Below are positions 45,315 to 57,200 of a stretch of 64,000 nt of DNA, piece after piece. Where the stretch lies: assembly GCA_038025085.1 (NCBI GenBank), contig CM076144.1, positions 13,609,501 to 13,673,500 on the forward strand, read 5' to 3'. Within the stretch, counting starts at the first letter, position 1. Every line of letters begins with the position of its first letter. The notes below the pieces were generated by a model. It made no database searches. It was not told where the DNA came from and saw only the letters and a list, made by a program, of their open reading frames with translations. The position numbers were made by a program, and so were the translations under genes. The stretch comes from Tetragonia tetragonoides. Its lineage: Eukaryota; Streptophyta; Magnoliopsida; Caryophyllales; Aizoaceae.

Positions 45315-45330
45315 TACTGCTACATAAAAG
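45165..45330 (+). promoter_or_regulatory. Promoter/leader of hAT copy C with G-box
   Basis: Conserved with 35515-35720. CACGTG at 45187-45192, then GATGAATTCCCGCC, CCGGCTTCT and a (GA)n run at 45278-45311. Confidence 0.55.
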
Positions 45331-45837
45331 CAGATCATCTATCAACACTTCAGAAATTGTTACTTATCTTATCTCCATTACAGCACCAAGGTATCAAGCA
45401 AGGTTTACGTTTTTTTTTATTTTTCTTAATGCCTTGTAAAGTAAAGATCATATATAGACATATAGAGTACATGTCATCAGGGATTAGAGTTTATTTTTGT
45501 TATCATTTTGGCAAAACGCATCTTATTTCTTGAGTCTTGAATTTGACCTGTGGTTACATTCTTCTAATCTTCTACTAGTTGCTTAATTGTGGTCATGTAA
45601 TTAGCCTTGAACTGGTTTTTGGAGGTTTTGTACTTGTACTTGAATTATCCTTGTTTAGAAGAGATGATGTTCTAGAAAGATAATTTAGTAATGTGGAATA
45701 TTATTTTCCTGTACGAGTTTCAGAATCTGTATATGTTCTAGTTCTACTATGAGCCTGTGATGTTCATGTCGTAACGACTAATGAGTCCCAATGTAGTCTA
45801 TTCAGCATCTTTTCTCTTATTGTTGCCTTAGGAAGAC

Positions 45838-47420
45838 ATGCCGAAGATTAACCAGGCTGATGAGCAGAAAGAAGAGGAAGGTCGACAGGCCCTTGCTAGG
45901 CTTGTATGCAGTGAGAGAGTTCCACCTCGAGCCTTTTGTGATGAAGATGGGTCCTTTATGGAGTTTATCCACTGTCTTAATCCAAACTTTCATTGTAGCT
46001 TTGAGTCCCTCGAGCGTAACTGCCTGGAAGTATATGCTGAACAGCGAGAGAAAGCTAGGGAATTCTTTTCGAAACTTGATGGGTGTATTAGTCTCTCTCG
46101 CTTGTGCATGAGGAGCGTTGGGTTTCGATTGATGAGTATATTTGCTTGAGTGCCCACTTCATCGATAATGATTGGAAATTGCAAAAGTGGGTCATGAAAT
46201 ATTATGAACTTGATGTCAAGAATGAGCTCCCAAATGAAACTATTTAGAAATCTCTGAAAGAGTGGGATATTGAGGGCAAAGTATTCACTATTACAGATGG
46301 AGGAACTAAGGGCATGGTTGAAGTGGTTAAGGAAGATATTCAAGAGAGGAGGAAGCTCCCAATGGATGGTCGACTGTTTCATGTGAAATGCTGTGGCGAT
46401 ATCATCAGTCGAGTGGTTGAAGAGGGATACGAGGAGATTAGAGAAATCATCGACAAAGTTGAAGAGCTTGTTTGGTCGAAATCTGAGCCTGTATGGTATC
46501 TCACAAGTTCTAAGCTTCGTGAAGCTTTGAAGTTGGAGGCCTTGGGAGAATTTTCTTCAGAATCTGTCAAAAAAGACTATGGTGTACCTTCAGAGGAGGA
46601 ATGGGAAAAAGTGAGGATTATGTGCAGAATTGCAGACAGAATATATGACATCGTTGAGGGATTATTTAAAGTTAAGAGGCCAACAGCCAATCTGTTTCTA
46701 CCTCATCTCGAAGAGATTCGTGATTATCTGACAGAAGAGTCAGGCAGTTCTGATGAATTTGTGAAAGCTGTGGCTCAGAAAATGCTGATAACATTCGATG
46801 AATACTGGAAGGATATGTATTTGGCCCTCGCAATTGCTGCATTCATGGATCCGCGTTACAAGATGAAGTTCATCGAGTGTTGTTCCTCTAAGCTCGAGGA
46901 TGGTGAAGGTGACTCAAAGGATACTGTTGTTTTACAGACCATTCGCAAGCTCTATGATAATTATGTGATCCACAATTATCAAAAGGAGTACTTGTTGAGC
47001 GATTCAAGTTCAGAAGACGAGGAAGAGGAAGATGATGAGGTCCTTGACAAAATTGCCGAGACAAAATGCATTAAGCTTATGGACAGACTAAACATACTAA
47101 GGAAGTACAGCTCGTCATTTCAATCTGAAAATGATCAGCCCCAAAAATCTGATTTGGATTTGTACATGGAAGAGACGGTTTCTCAATGGACTGAAAACTT
47201 TAGTGTGCTGGCTTGGTGGAAAGATAACTGCTCAAGGTATCCTCATCTTTCTCAGATGGCTCGCGACTTCTTGGCAATTCCTATGTCTGTTGCTACTTCT
47301 TATGAAGCATACTACACTGAGCCTAGGCAAGCTGATAAAACCCTGCTATCTTTAAAACCTGAACTGATGAATGCTTTGATGTGCACAAGGAGCTGTAAAC
47401 TTGGAAACACAAAAGATTAG
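45838..47420 (+). pseudogene. hAT transposase-derived gene, copy C (frameshift and stop)
   Basis: Follows the acceptor CCTTAG near 45831. N-terminal block MPKINQADEQK...VPPRAFCDEDGSF, LNPNFHCSFESL (45838-46090) matches copy A. A small deletion near 46095-46135 shifts the frame, and a TAG at 46245-46247 interrupts the resumed frame where copy A has TTG. From 46314 to 47420 a 368-codon frame is open through the RNase H-like end (MDPRYKMKF, about 46847) and the dimerisation region (LAWWKDNCSRYPHLSQMARD). The C-terminal part alone could still make protein. Catalytic-region sequence ATSYEAYYT differs from the usual hAT motif. Confidence 0.8.
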
Positions 47421-48140
47421 TGAGGTACATTCATACATTACTTTTTTCTTCTTCTTCATCATCAAATATTTCCTTTGTAAATTTTACAAATCTTGTATAG
47501 CTTCATTATCAAACATCAGCAGCGACAGACGAAGTTTAGTACAAACTCTGAAAATTTTCAGCCCTCCCAAATCCGCCCAAGTAACTGCACCTTTTTTCCT
47601 TCCCCTTGATGCAGGTAAGCATTTTGTTCCCGTTGTTTTATAAACAAAGCATCGCTTTCGCTGTAATTCGTTGCTATTTCAGCTTCTTGTTGTGGGAATA
47701 CCGAGTAGCGGATCCTTTTTGTAAATTTTGAAAGCAAATGTTCTGAGTTCCTAAGTTCATACTGTAGTTGTGATTCTGGAAGTCTAAAGTAATGTATGAA
47801 CTTGTTTGAATTGCTTCTAAACTAGTACTATCAATATATCATTATGCAATTACGCTAGTTTCTTATTCCCTTTAAGATATGATACATCCCTAATATCTCT
47901 ATGACCAATCTCTCTGAAAAATTTCAGCAACAATTTTCATTGTACAGTTCGATTTAATTCAGATCTACGGTCAGTGATTCTCTCTAGAACTTCTTGGACA
48001 AGTATTTCCCACATTTAGTAATTTCATTTCCTCTTCAGTATAATTTTCGAGTTGCCAGTAAACATTTAAAATTTCTCTTCATTTTCCTAATGCGTCTATT
48101 ACGTACGTATACCCGGAAATTGTGTTTAGTATAAGTGTAT
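47421..48140. other. 3' flank of hAT copy C and gap before RAR1
   Basis: A CTTGATGCAGGTA block near 47607 matches the flanks of copies A and B. No BCD1-like part is clear here. No gene. Confidence 0.5.
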
Positions 48141-48490
48141 TAAGTATAAGCTTGCACCATAATAAATGAAGAGAAAGGGGCAAACTTGTCATTATACATC
48201 CAAGGTATGGAGCTTAAACTTGGCCCTCTTTCCATAGAATTTCTGCTATGATCAATAAATCTCATATTTGGTGCTGACCATGACAAATTACATAGCTGAA
48301 CGACTATTAAAACAGGTTTACTATGGATCTCAATATGGAAAAAGATGCACATTAATCTCACATGTTCTTGTACTTCAGCATGGTCTTAAGAAAGCTAAGT
48401 TGTCCAAAGGCAGGTCTTGCAGTTTTCAATTTCATCAACTCATCCATAAAACTTGAGAGAAGAAAACAGAAACACCTTTTGACTTTCTGC

Positions 48491-51400
48491 CTACGATATA
48501 GGATTCGCGTTGTGCCATCCTTCTGTGCAGGGTGGAATGCTCATGAACTCATCAAATTCACACACATGGATATCACAGCATTTCCACTACAAACCAAGAA
48601 CACCACTGTTAGTATCTCGGACAATGAAACACATAATTCCACTATTGACTCGGACAATGGAACACATAATTCCACTATTGAATCCCCATAAAAAAAAAAC
48701 CAGATTTGAGATCTTACCCCTCTCATGCGATCATGGAAAATGGCAGGTCCTGGGTGATAGTTGCATGCACTTTCATGATTGTCTTTCTCTTTGAAAGTTT
48801 GTCCACAACCCTTGTTCTTACAGATTTGAGGCTCATTTATGTCCACAATTTTTTTGCGAGGAGCAGAAACACTCACAGTCACTTCTGTTGAGGTAGCGCT
48901 TTGATCCTCTACTGGTTTGGGATTTACAAGTGAACCTGAAACAATATTGTATACATTAAAGATCATGAGAAAAGCCGGATCTTTTTAGTTTTGTGTGCAT
49001 GAAAAATCCTAAAATTTAAAAAATATATACATGTTTACATGGATGATAAAATTAGCTACTGATAACCTATGGCAACAGGAAAGCTCCAGATGAATCCAAT
49101 TACTTGCAACATAGATTAATAGAAAAAACATTTGCGGAATTAGAAACAAAAAGAGAGGAGTACCATGGTCAGAGCAGAAAAATCCCTGCTTGCACCTAGA
49201 GCAAGTTTCTTTTGGTAATGCACTTATTGCTGGACCTGATACTGGAGTAGGCGCAGGAGTTATATTCCTTGGAGTTGGGGTGGCCTTTTTCAGGACAGGC
49301 TTCTCAGTTGTGTGTATACCTGTCTTGCATCTAAAAATAAAATAATAAATATAAAAAATATAAAACTAGTAATGAGAAAACCCTTGTCTGTTAGTTGCTT
49401 TCAAGAATCTTTAAGGAATCTCTAGGATAAACGTATCTGAAAGACCAGAGCACATTCTGCTACAAATATTTGAAATGACAAGAGTAACATTTGTTTCATC
49501 TTAACAACTTTACTTATTCAGATAATAACATTAAGACCTTCCATCATGAAGCCTGAATCTTAAATTGACTTAGAAACAGGGGGAGAAGAAGGGAACAAGA
49601 AGGCCAGTTAGTGACCCTTCACATTGTTGGAATCCATTACTTCAGTTTTCCCATTTGGAGGTTCAGTAAAGTTGATTCTATGGTGACTCAAAGGCATACT
49701 GTGACCAATTGACCATGGTTCACCAGTAGGAGTGATAGAGGACTCGTAAATTGAATGGGAGAAACACACGTAGAAAGGAGTTAGTCTTCAGAGAAAGAAG
49801 GACAATATCTGTTTTCTGTAACTGTGCCAAACTTCCTATACCTCTAGGTGCAGAAGGCAGAGGTATGACATTTTAAGAGACATCAAAAAGTATCAGCTGA
49901 CCATGAACTACTTGAACGTGTTCTTTTAATAGTTATAACCAAACACGGACGTGCAACTCATTTTCGAGCCACTCATGATGATGATTGATGATGATGAGAT
50001 TGACAAAAATAAAATAAAACCTCTACTAAAGTAAGCCTTCTAGTAGCAACATGATGTGCATGCAAATTCTCAATTTAAGCAGCACACTTTAAGATAGCAT
50101 TGAGGTTCAGGAAAAACCCAAAACAGCACATACCCTGGAATCTCCAAAAACAAGCTGAAGTCATGACTTCTTTTCTTGCAACAGCTCCACTCCTTCATTC
50201 CATCATGAAATGTAGGCTGAAATAGATCACAGCTGAGGCTTAGATGTGATATCAATACATAAGTCAACAATGTTATAATTACAATTACTAAGGAGAAGGT
50301 TGAAACAAAACCTAATGTATAGAAAGTCCCAAAAAAAAAATCACTTACTCCCTGATAATAAAAGCCAAGCGAGAACGTTCAGTCCAGTCATGCAATAAAA
50401 ATGACAAAAATCAGTCAGCTCAAATAGACAGTAAATAGAGCCCAGAACTTCTGGACAAAAAAAAAAAAAGCGCACAAAATCCAGAAAGCATAAAAGGATA
50501 ATGTATCATAAAGTAAATATTTCCTTCATCCCGAAAAATGTCAGATTTTTCTACTTTGGGATATGTTGAAGATTTGTTCATAATGCCTGAAAAAAACAAG
50601 CATAGTATAAACAGACTTCAATCTAATAGTTTCTCTACAATATCTTTTATCGGCTTGTTTGGTTTAAATTTAAACTAAGGTAGAATCAGAAATAACGAAT
50701 TGATTTTAGGTTACCATGGCGTATCCATATGAAACAGAAAGATTTGTGAAGTATTAAAGGTAACGCATCCCTACAACTATATGCTTTTCTCATTCATTTC
50801 ATAGTTTACCACTCATACCCACAAGGCCACAACTAAAAATGGAAATGAACTTGGGAGTAGAAAGATTGGTTCTCATCATTAAATCCTATTTTAGTAGAAT
50901 TCTTTACATTACTTTTCCCGTTAATTCGCTCCATTGTACCAAATAGGCCAGGAACACGTGAACAAATTATTCTTAGAACTAGAAGTTCCTTAGCCACATA
51001 TATATCTCTTACCAGAGCAGTAGGGGCAAAAGAGGGAGAAACAAGTAAATAAAGATTTTCAGGGTAAACAAAAATAGTCTTTGGACCCAAATAAGTCTTC
51101 CAAATTGTCATTAACTCCAATCACTTGGGTTCCTCCCCATCACAATGGAGATGAAAGTTGGCACTATATAGTAACCAGTTTGACTAAAAGGAGAAAAATG
51201 TCGCATAAATCAGCAAACAAAATACAATTTGAACACTGCTATATCTATTTGGATGTCCAATTTTAAGTTGGACCAAGATCATGATTTTCAACATGTTCCT
51301 CGATCCTGATCTATCGAGATAAACCAAGTACTGTTTGAAGGCATAGCCAAAATTCCATGGCCTAAGATTATTTATAGTTTGGTGTCAGTTACATGTTCCG

Positions 51401-52066
51401 ATCAAGGCTCGCCCCTAAGTCCGCAAAAAAGAAGAAAAGAACTCCAATACTTGAAAACTAATGAAATTCTTTGTAAAACAAGTTAAAGATTCCTTTCATT
51501 TTAACCAAAAAAATTTCCCCACCACTACATGAGAGTGAGAATGAAGGTCAGCAAGGTACCACACTCTTTGCTGAGCAACAAAAAATTTTAGCTCAATCTT
51601 ACAGCGTTATTACTCTATTTCACTAATTAAACAAATTACTAATGTTTTCTCAACCTCAATTTCTACAGTAGACTACACAATATGCAAGTCAAACAAAGGC
51701 ATTCATCCAGTCAAGCATGCGAAAATCACTCAATCTCACTGTACCAAAGCACCATAGGTTTCACATATTTGTCAATTCTTTAAACAATTAACAAAATTTC
51801 TCAAGCGCAACAAAATTTCACACAATTTGGAAGTTCACCAGAAATTAAACATTGTCGAATCGAATTTAAAGAACATTACATTTACATCCAACAATTTGTA
51901 ATGAACAAAAGTAAATTAAATTGACATCTGGATCAAAGAGAGGAGAGAGAGAGAGAGTTCATACAGAGTCGTGGTAGCAGCAAGAACCTTCTGGATTATC
52001 GTCGAGGGTGAAAGTACCGTCACAACCGATTCTCTGGCATCGAAGCTTCACTACCTGCTCTGACAT
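48491..52066 (-). CDS. RAR1: RAR1, two-CHORD-domain co-chaperone of plant immunity, 5 exons
   Basis: Exons 51965-52066, 50134-50216, 49164-49330, 48718-48935 and 48491-48586, all GT-AG with matching phases; 221 aa. CHORD-I spans residues about 10-62 (CQRIGCDGTF, CCYHDS, GMKEWSCCKKRSHDF). The plant-specific Cys-rich CCCH part lies in exon 3 (ETCSRCKQGFFCSDH). CHORD-II lies at about 150-215 (CKNKGCGQTF, CNYHPGPAIFHD, WKCCDIHV, FDEFMSIPPC). It ends GWHNANPIS. RAR1 binds zinc, works with SGT1 and HSP90, and stabilises NLR receptors. Length is close to known plant RAR1. Oddities: Cys where the second CHORD commonly has Lys (HVCEFDEF), and Glu in CTEGWH. The leader is CT-rich. Confidence 0.96.
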
Positions 52067-52082
52067 TTTCTTTTTCTCGTTT

Positions 52083-52116
<34 letters not shown>

Positions 52117-52140
52117 TCTTTTCTTTTCTTGAAAGAAATT
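52067..52140 (-). promoter_or_regulatory. RAR1 CT-rich leader
   Basis: On the plus strand a (TC)n run at about 52082-52130, so a GA-rich 5' untranslated leader just before the ATG. Confidence 0.5.
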
Positions 52141-52292
52141 ACTAGGGACGAAGTCGAATCTTTTACAAACACGTTATGGACCTATTTGGTGGGGTGGTGG
52201 TCAGAGTCCACAATATATAACACAGCGGGAGACCTTTGCTGCCTTTATAGTCCCACCCGGCTCGGTCCGGATTCAACCGAACCGTCTCAAAC

Positions 52293-52337
<45 letters not shown>

Positions 52338-53640
52338 GCGAAAGAGTTATTGAAGGAGGTATGCCGGTATGGGTTATAAATCACAAAGGTACACAAGAAT
52401 TGAGTCGTTTTCTGTATTAATCGTTCAAAAACTAAACACCTATAAGCCTATAACTATTACAATAAGCCATATATATTGAGAGGAAAGTGAAGTACTATAA
52501 ACTAACTCGGAAAATAAGAAACTTAATTCAGATTAAATTTAGGTACTATTTCAAGTTCTACAAAAGTTTTTGTGCTAACGAAATGAGAAAATGGTAATAA
52601 CTACTCCTATTCAAGTACTTGGCAAGCAAGTAACTCGTTATGTGCGTAGCTATTTCCTGTTATTGATTCTCTTACTCGTTCATATTGAGTTCTTAATAAG
52701 TTAATATGGATATGTTATATGTTTATTTCCAAGTGAATGGAAGGATGAACACTATTCAAATAATTACACAATAATATACGAGGAAAATTAAATTGTAAAA
52801 TTGAATTGAATTTAAAATCAAGGTTGTATACTTCACTACTGATTCGACCTGATCTAATTTGATAGGGTAAGTGACATTCATTAATCTGACCTGACCGGAT
52901 AAGTAGCATTCACTAATCTAATCTAACCAAGTTTGCAATAAATGGAAAAGAACACATATCACCCTAAGTGAGCTTGTCGAAATTAAATGAATTATTTGGA
53001 GTTTGAAATTCTAGCTAGTAACATTCCCGTGCATTTGTGTGCTAAAATTAAATAAAACATTCCATTTGTACAAATTTTCAAGATATCTTTCACATATGTT
53101 ATATCTGGATACAAAATTCCTTTTCTATGAACATTTTCCTTAAGATGCTATAAACCTACAATATTGTATCAATTGTAGGACAAAATATAAAAAAAAAATA
53201 TACAATATCTCATTTATCATTAATCATAATACAAACCTGCTTGTTTGTATAGCCAAACTTGTTTATTATTTCTATCGCAATTCTACTACTAACATTAAAA
53301 ATAATGAAGAAGAAGAAGAAAAAAAAAAATGCACTAGCATTATGTGAAGTCAACGAGCCCTTGAGTGTTTATTTTTTATAAGGAGATGTAAATTGTGACG
53401 GTAATTTGAATTGCACGGGTTAGAAAAAGGAAATTGATTTATGGACAACAGGCCTACAGCTATGCTTTGCTTTGTATTTTTAGACATTATTTGAAATAAA
53501 AATATAAGTAACTTTGAAATAAAAATATAAGTTAACTTTAAAATAAAAATAAGTATCTGGACGATATGTATCAGAACGCAAAGTACATAATGTATTATGA
53601 AATACTCAATGCAGGGAAATCAATTGAAGTTTTATAATCC
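52141..53640. other. RAR1 upstream region and gap to KEA
   Basis: Holds an (AT)n run at 52296-52333, then AT-rich DNA without a gene. Confidence 0.5.
52296..52333. repeat. (AT)n microsatellite upstream of RAR1
   Basis: Uninterrupted TA dinucleotides, about 230 bp from the RAR1 ATG. Confidence 0.95.
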
Positions 53641-54250
53641 CTTGTAATCTTCATGCACAAATTACAGGAAAAGAAAGCTTCTAGTCAAAAGCAATAAAAA
53701 TAAATAGAAGTGACAACTCACAACCTGGTAAAATCAGTTTACTCAACTCGACTTCTGAATTACTACAATTTACACCTGGCTGAGATGCAATATAAAACAA
53801 TCTGGCGCTTCGTAAAAAAGTTTACAGCACATTCTTTGTTAGCCTAAATGAGCTATCTGCCACTATACTGTTTCTGAGAAAGGTTACAGTGGTAAGTAGG
53901 TAACTAAGAACAAAATTTTACATTTCACTACAGCGGAATTAAGGTTCTTCCTGGTCTATACCTGTCGTGTACAGTAACTAGAATCAATGGAAATGGCATC
54001 ATTTTGCACTTGCTGGAGCTTTTCTGAAGTGCCTCGATGAATGTGGATGGTAAGAACTATATGTACACCATCCAAAGAATTACAAAAATGTGTATATAAC
54101 AATATATACACCCAAGTGCTTTGACTCTCGAGTTTCGGTCAAAGGCGACATTTGATGCTCGAAGCTATAATGGTTCTATTGTGTGGGTGTGCGGCGCTCC
54201 CAGCTTCTTAGAGGGCTGCTTAGAACCGCCAAAAGCAGTGCAACTGTATA
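53641..54250 (-). other. Probable 3' untranslated region of KEA
   Basis: Directly follows the predicted stop at 54251-54253; no frame of note. The end is not defined. Confidence 0.4.
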
Positions 54251-57200
54251 TCACAACATTCTGTTGATGGAGACTCTCTCCTGCAGTCCATAGAAAGAAG
54301 TTGAGATAAACAATTGAGTATGACTAAATATGCTTCACGCAAAGGGGAAAGTAACCCTCAAAATACAAAGGAAACAAAAAGAAGGGGAGGTTGCCCTCCT
54401 ACAGGTTTGGACTTCGGATTGCTTTTTCCAAGCCCTTGCTTGTATTTGGGGGAGGGGGGCTTTTAGGCTAAAATCTTGCTTTTAGGGTTACCACCTTCTT
54501 GAAGCTATATATATGTACTCAATAATGTATTCAACCATTTCTGTGAATATATAAATTTCATTTGCACATCTCAAATTGTATCAGATCACAGCAAAATCGA
54601 GGCCTAGAAGAAAGTTCCGTAAACTATTCAAACCATTTCTGTGAATATATGAATTTCATTTGCACATGGAAGTCATGCAGTACAGCATCTTTAAATGTTA
54701 TGGTCAGAGTGAACTGTGATTTATTGAAAATATTTAGTTCATTCTGTTCCACACCAGAAATTATATCCCCTTTAGATCAGTATTCAAGCAGGTGTGATTT
54801 AAATTGAGGAACTAGTCATCTCTACTCTTAAGTTGCCGAACAAGGGTTCATAGACAAACTGAGTGCCTCGCATATAAAAGCAAAGTACAACTTCTTGGAC
54901 TCAACTTCACTTGAAAGATTAATTGACTCTAATTGGCTCCAAACAACCAAAGGAGGAATTATCGAGTGACATAAACCTTTTATGCCTATGTGTCTATGCA
55001 CATTACACAAGCACACCCTATGCAAGAGAGAGAAGGAGAGGGAGAACCTCAATCTGAACGCTGCTATCAGAAGGGAACCAGTGCATGAGAACACCCAAAT
55101 GCATCACAGCAGGCATCAATTTGAACAGGATTGGAGTAGTAACCTTCAGCCAAAGAAAAAACATCTGTCAGAAACTTCTGTTATGACAGCTACAGAAGCT
55201 TTGTCAACAACAATGTGTGTGATGAGAAAATTAAAGGTGCCCAGGATAGAAAAATGCTTACCAAGCTAAGAGCAGTCGTTCCAAGAAGTAAAAGATACAT
55301 TTTCCCCTATAATGGACACAAAATGGTGAATTGCTGTAGTAAGCACATTAAATTTGCTATACTGGTAGAGAGATACATTTCCAAGGAAAACATAATGATA
55401 ATAATAACAGCTCGTTTCAACTTCACCAGAATTCTAAACAGAGATTACAAAGTACAGAAAGGATAAAAGGGAAAACAACCCTCCAAAATAATGAGTGGCA
55501 AAGATCAAACTTCTCCCAGTGTATCTAATCTCTATCCTAACTAAGTTGACAAATTAACAATGGCTTTAATTTTGAATAAATTATGCAAAACATTTAAAAA
55601 CGTAGAAAAATATCGATTTATCAAATTAGTTAGGGATAATCTCCCTTTTCAACTCCTTTACTAAATTGCGTATGCAGGATGATTCTCAAAATATTCTTTC
55701 AAAGAGGGACTATGTTATGAAAAACAAAATTCAGTCAAAGGTAACAGATGTTGCATTTCTGCTAATAGTTTGGGAGTTTTTTAAGTCAAGTATTCAAAAA
55801 TTTAATTCACATTAAGCCTTCAAAATCTTGTGCCTCTCATAATGACTTCTCCTCACAAATCAATATCAATGTATAGCGAGGAGCCCAAAGTGTCATATCA
55901 TGAAAACATTCCTAGCATTTGCTCTGTCATGATGAATCCTAACCCTCAAGGAAAAGCTGAGATAAGGAGTGGAGCATCACTTACTTAGCAATGTGAGACA
56001 ATAACAGCAAAGGACGCAATACAAAAGGAACCTCCCCTCCCAGAAGATGTTTGGGGAAAAGAAGAAGGAAAAAAACACCATTCCATGAGTGTCATACAAG
56101 TCTAACTGGCTCCACAGGCTGCTAATGACAGTTATATAATTACCTCTATCCTTCAATTGGGAAAAATGAATTTCTAGGGCATGACTGAGTAGGGGTAATT
56201 CATGTATGAGCATTCACCACCTATCAGAAAAAGAAACCTCTAGCATCCACAAATGTAATGGTGGAATTTACTCCTTGTATGCCTGAGAAATTTTAGTCAT
56301 TTAGTTGCATTTCAAAGTAAAACACCGCAACAAATTCTCCATCAAGATATCCTTTAGCCCCATATGCACATGAGTCAAGCCCTTAATACCCTCATATATT
56401 TCACTGCAAAGTGGGGAGTAGATTCCTTCTGTTTTGCCTACCGCCCCAGGGACTCTTGCATCATAATCCGTAGCCACTCCTCCATCAGAACATGAACGAA
56501 GGTGTCTACAAATGGAAAAATCATATTCAGTTCCTCTCAACACAAATATCCTAGCATCCCTTCCCATCACATTGTCAAGCGACAAGGTCAACTGAATCAG
56601 AATTAGAGATGAGATTGAGAACATGGCGAGATGGCCCACGACAAGAACCAGGCAGGCTCACTCCATCCCAAACCACCAGTTACGTTCATTCAGCAACACC
56701 TATCTCCCATTATATGACAGCCTCACACGCTCCATCCTCCTACACCAGCAATTGTGTGGACTCCTAAACTTGGCATGCTAAAATCATCATCTCCTTATAT
56801 CTGCTAGATGGTGACTGTCCACACACAGGCACCATTAGCGAATATTTACCCCCATTACAACCAAAGTTTTATATAAAGGAACTGATATCTGAGAGTTTTG
56901 TCTCCTACCCAACTAAAGTCAAAAGATAAAATAAAAAAAAAAACTTAAAAATGTGCAGCTTTAAGTGCAACAACAAAAACTAAGATGACTTAAATTGATA
57001 TGGAAAGAAAAACAGGACAGACACTGAAAACCAAAGTGCAGTACCTCAACAAGGTGAAGATTGGATGCACGGCTTAAGAGGACAAAAGCAAATTCTCCAA
57101 TTTGAGCAAGTGATAGTCCAACCTGTTTGCAGTGAATACATCTTACAAGTGAATAAGTGCCAGCTCTCTGCACCCTAGAATACCAGGAACTTAAGAAGTG

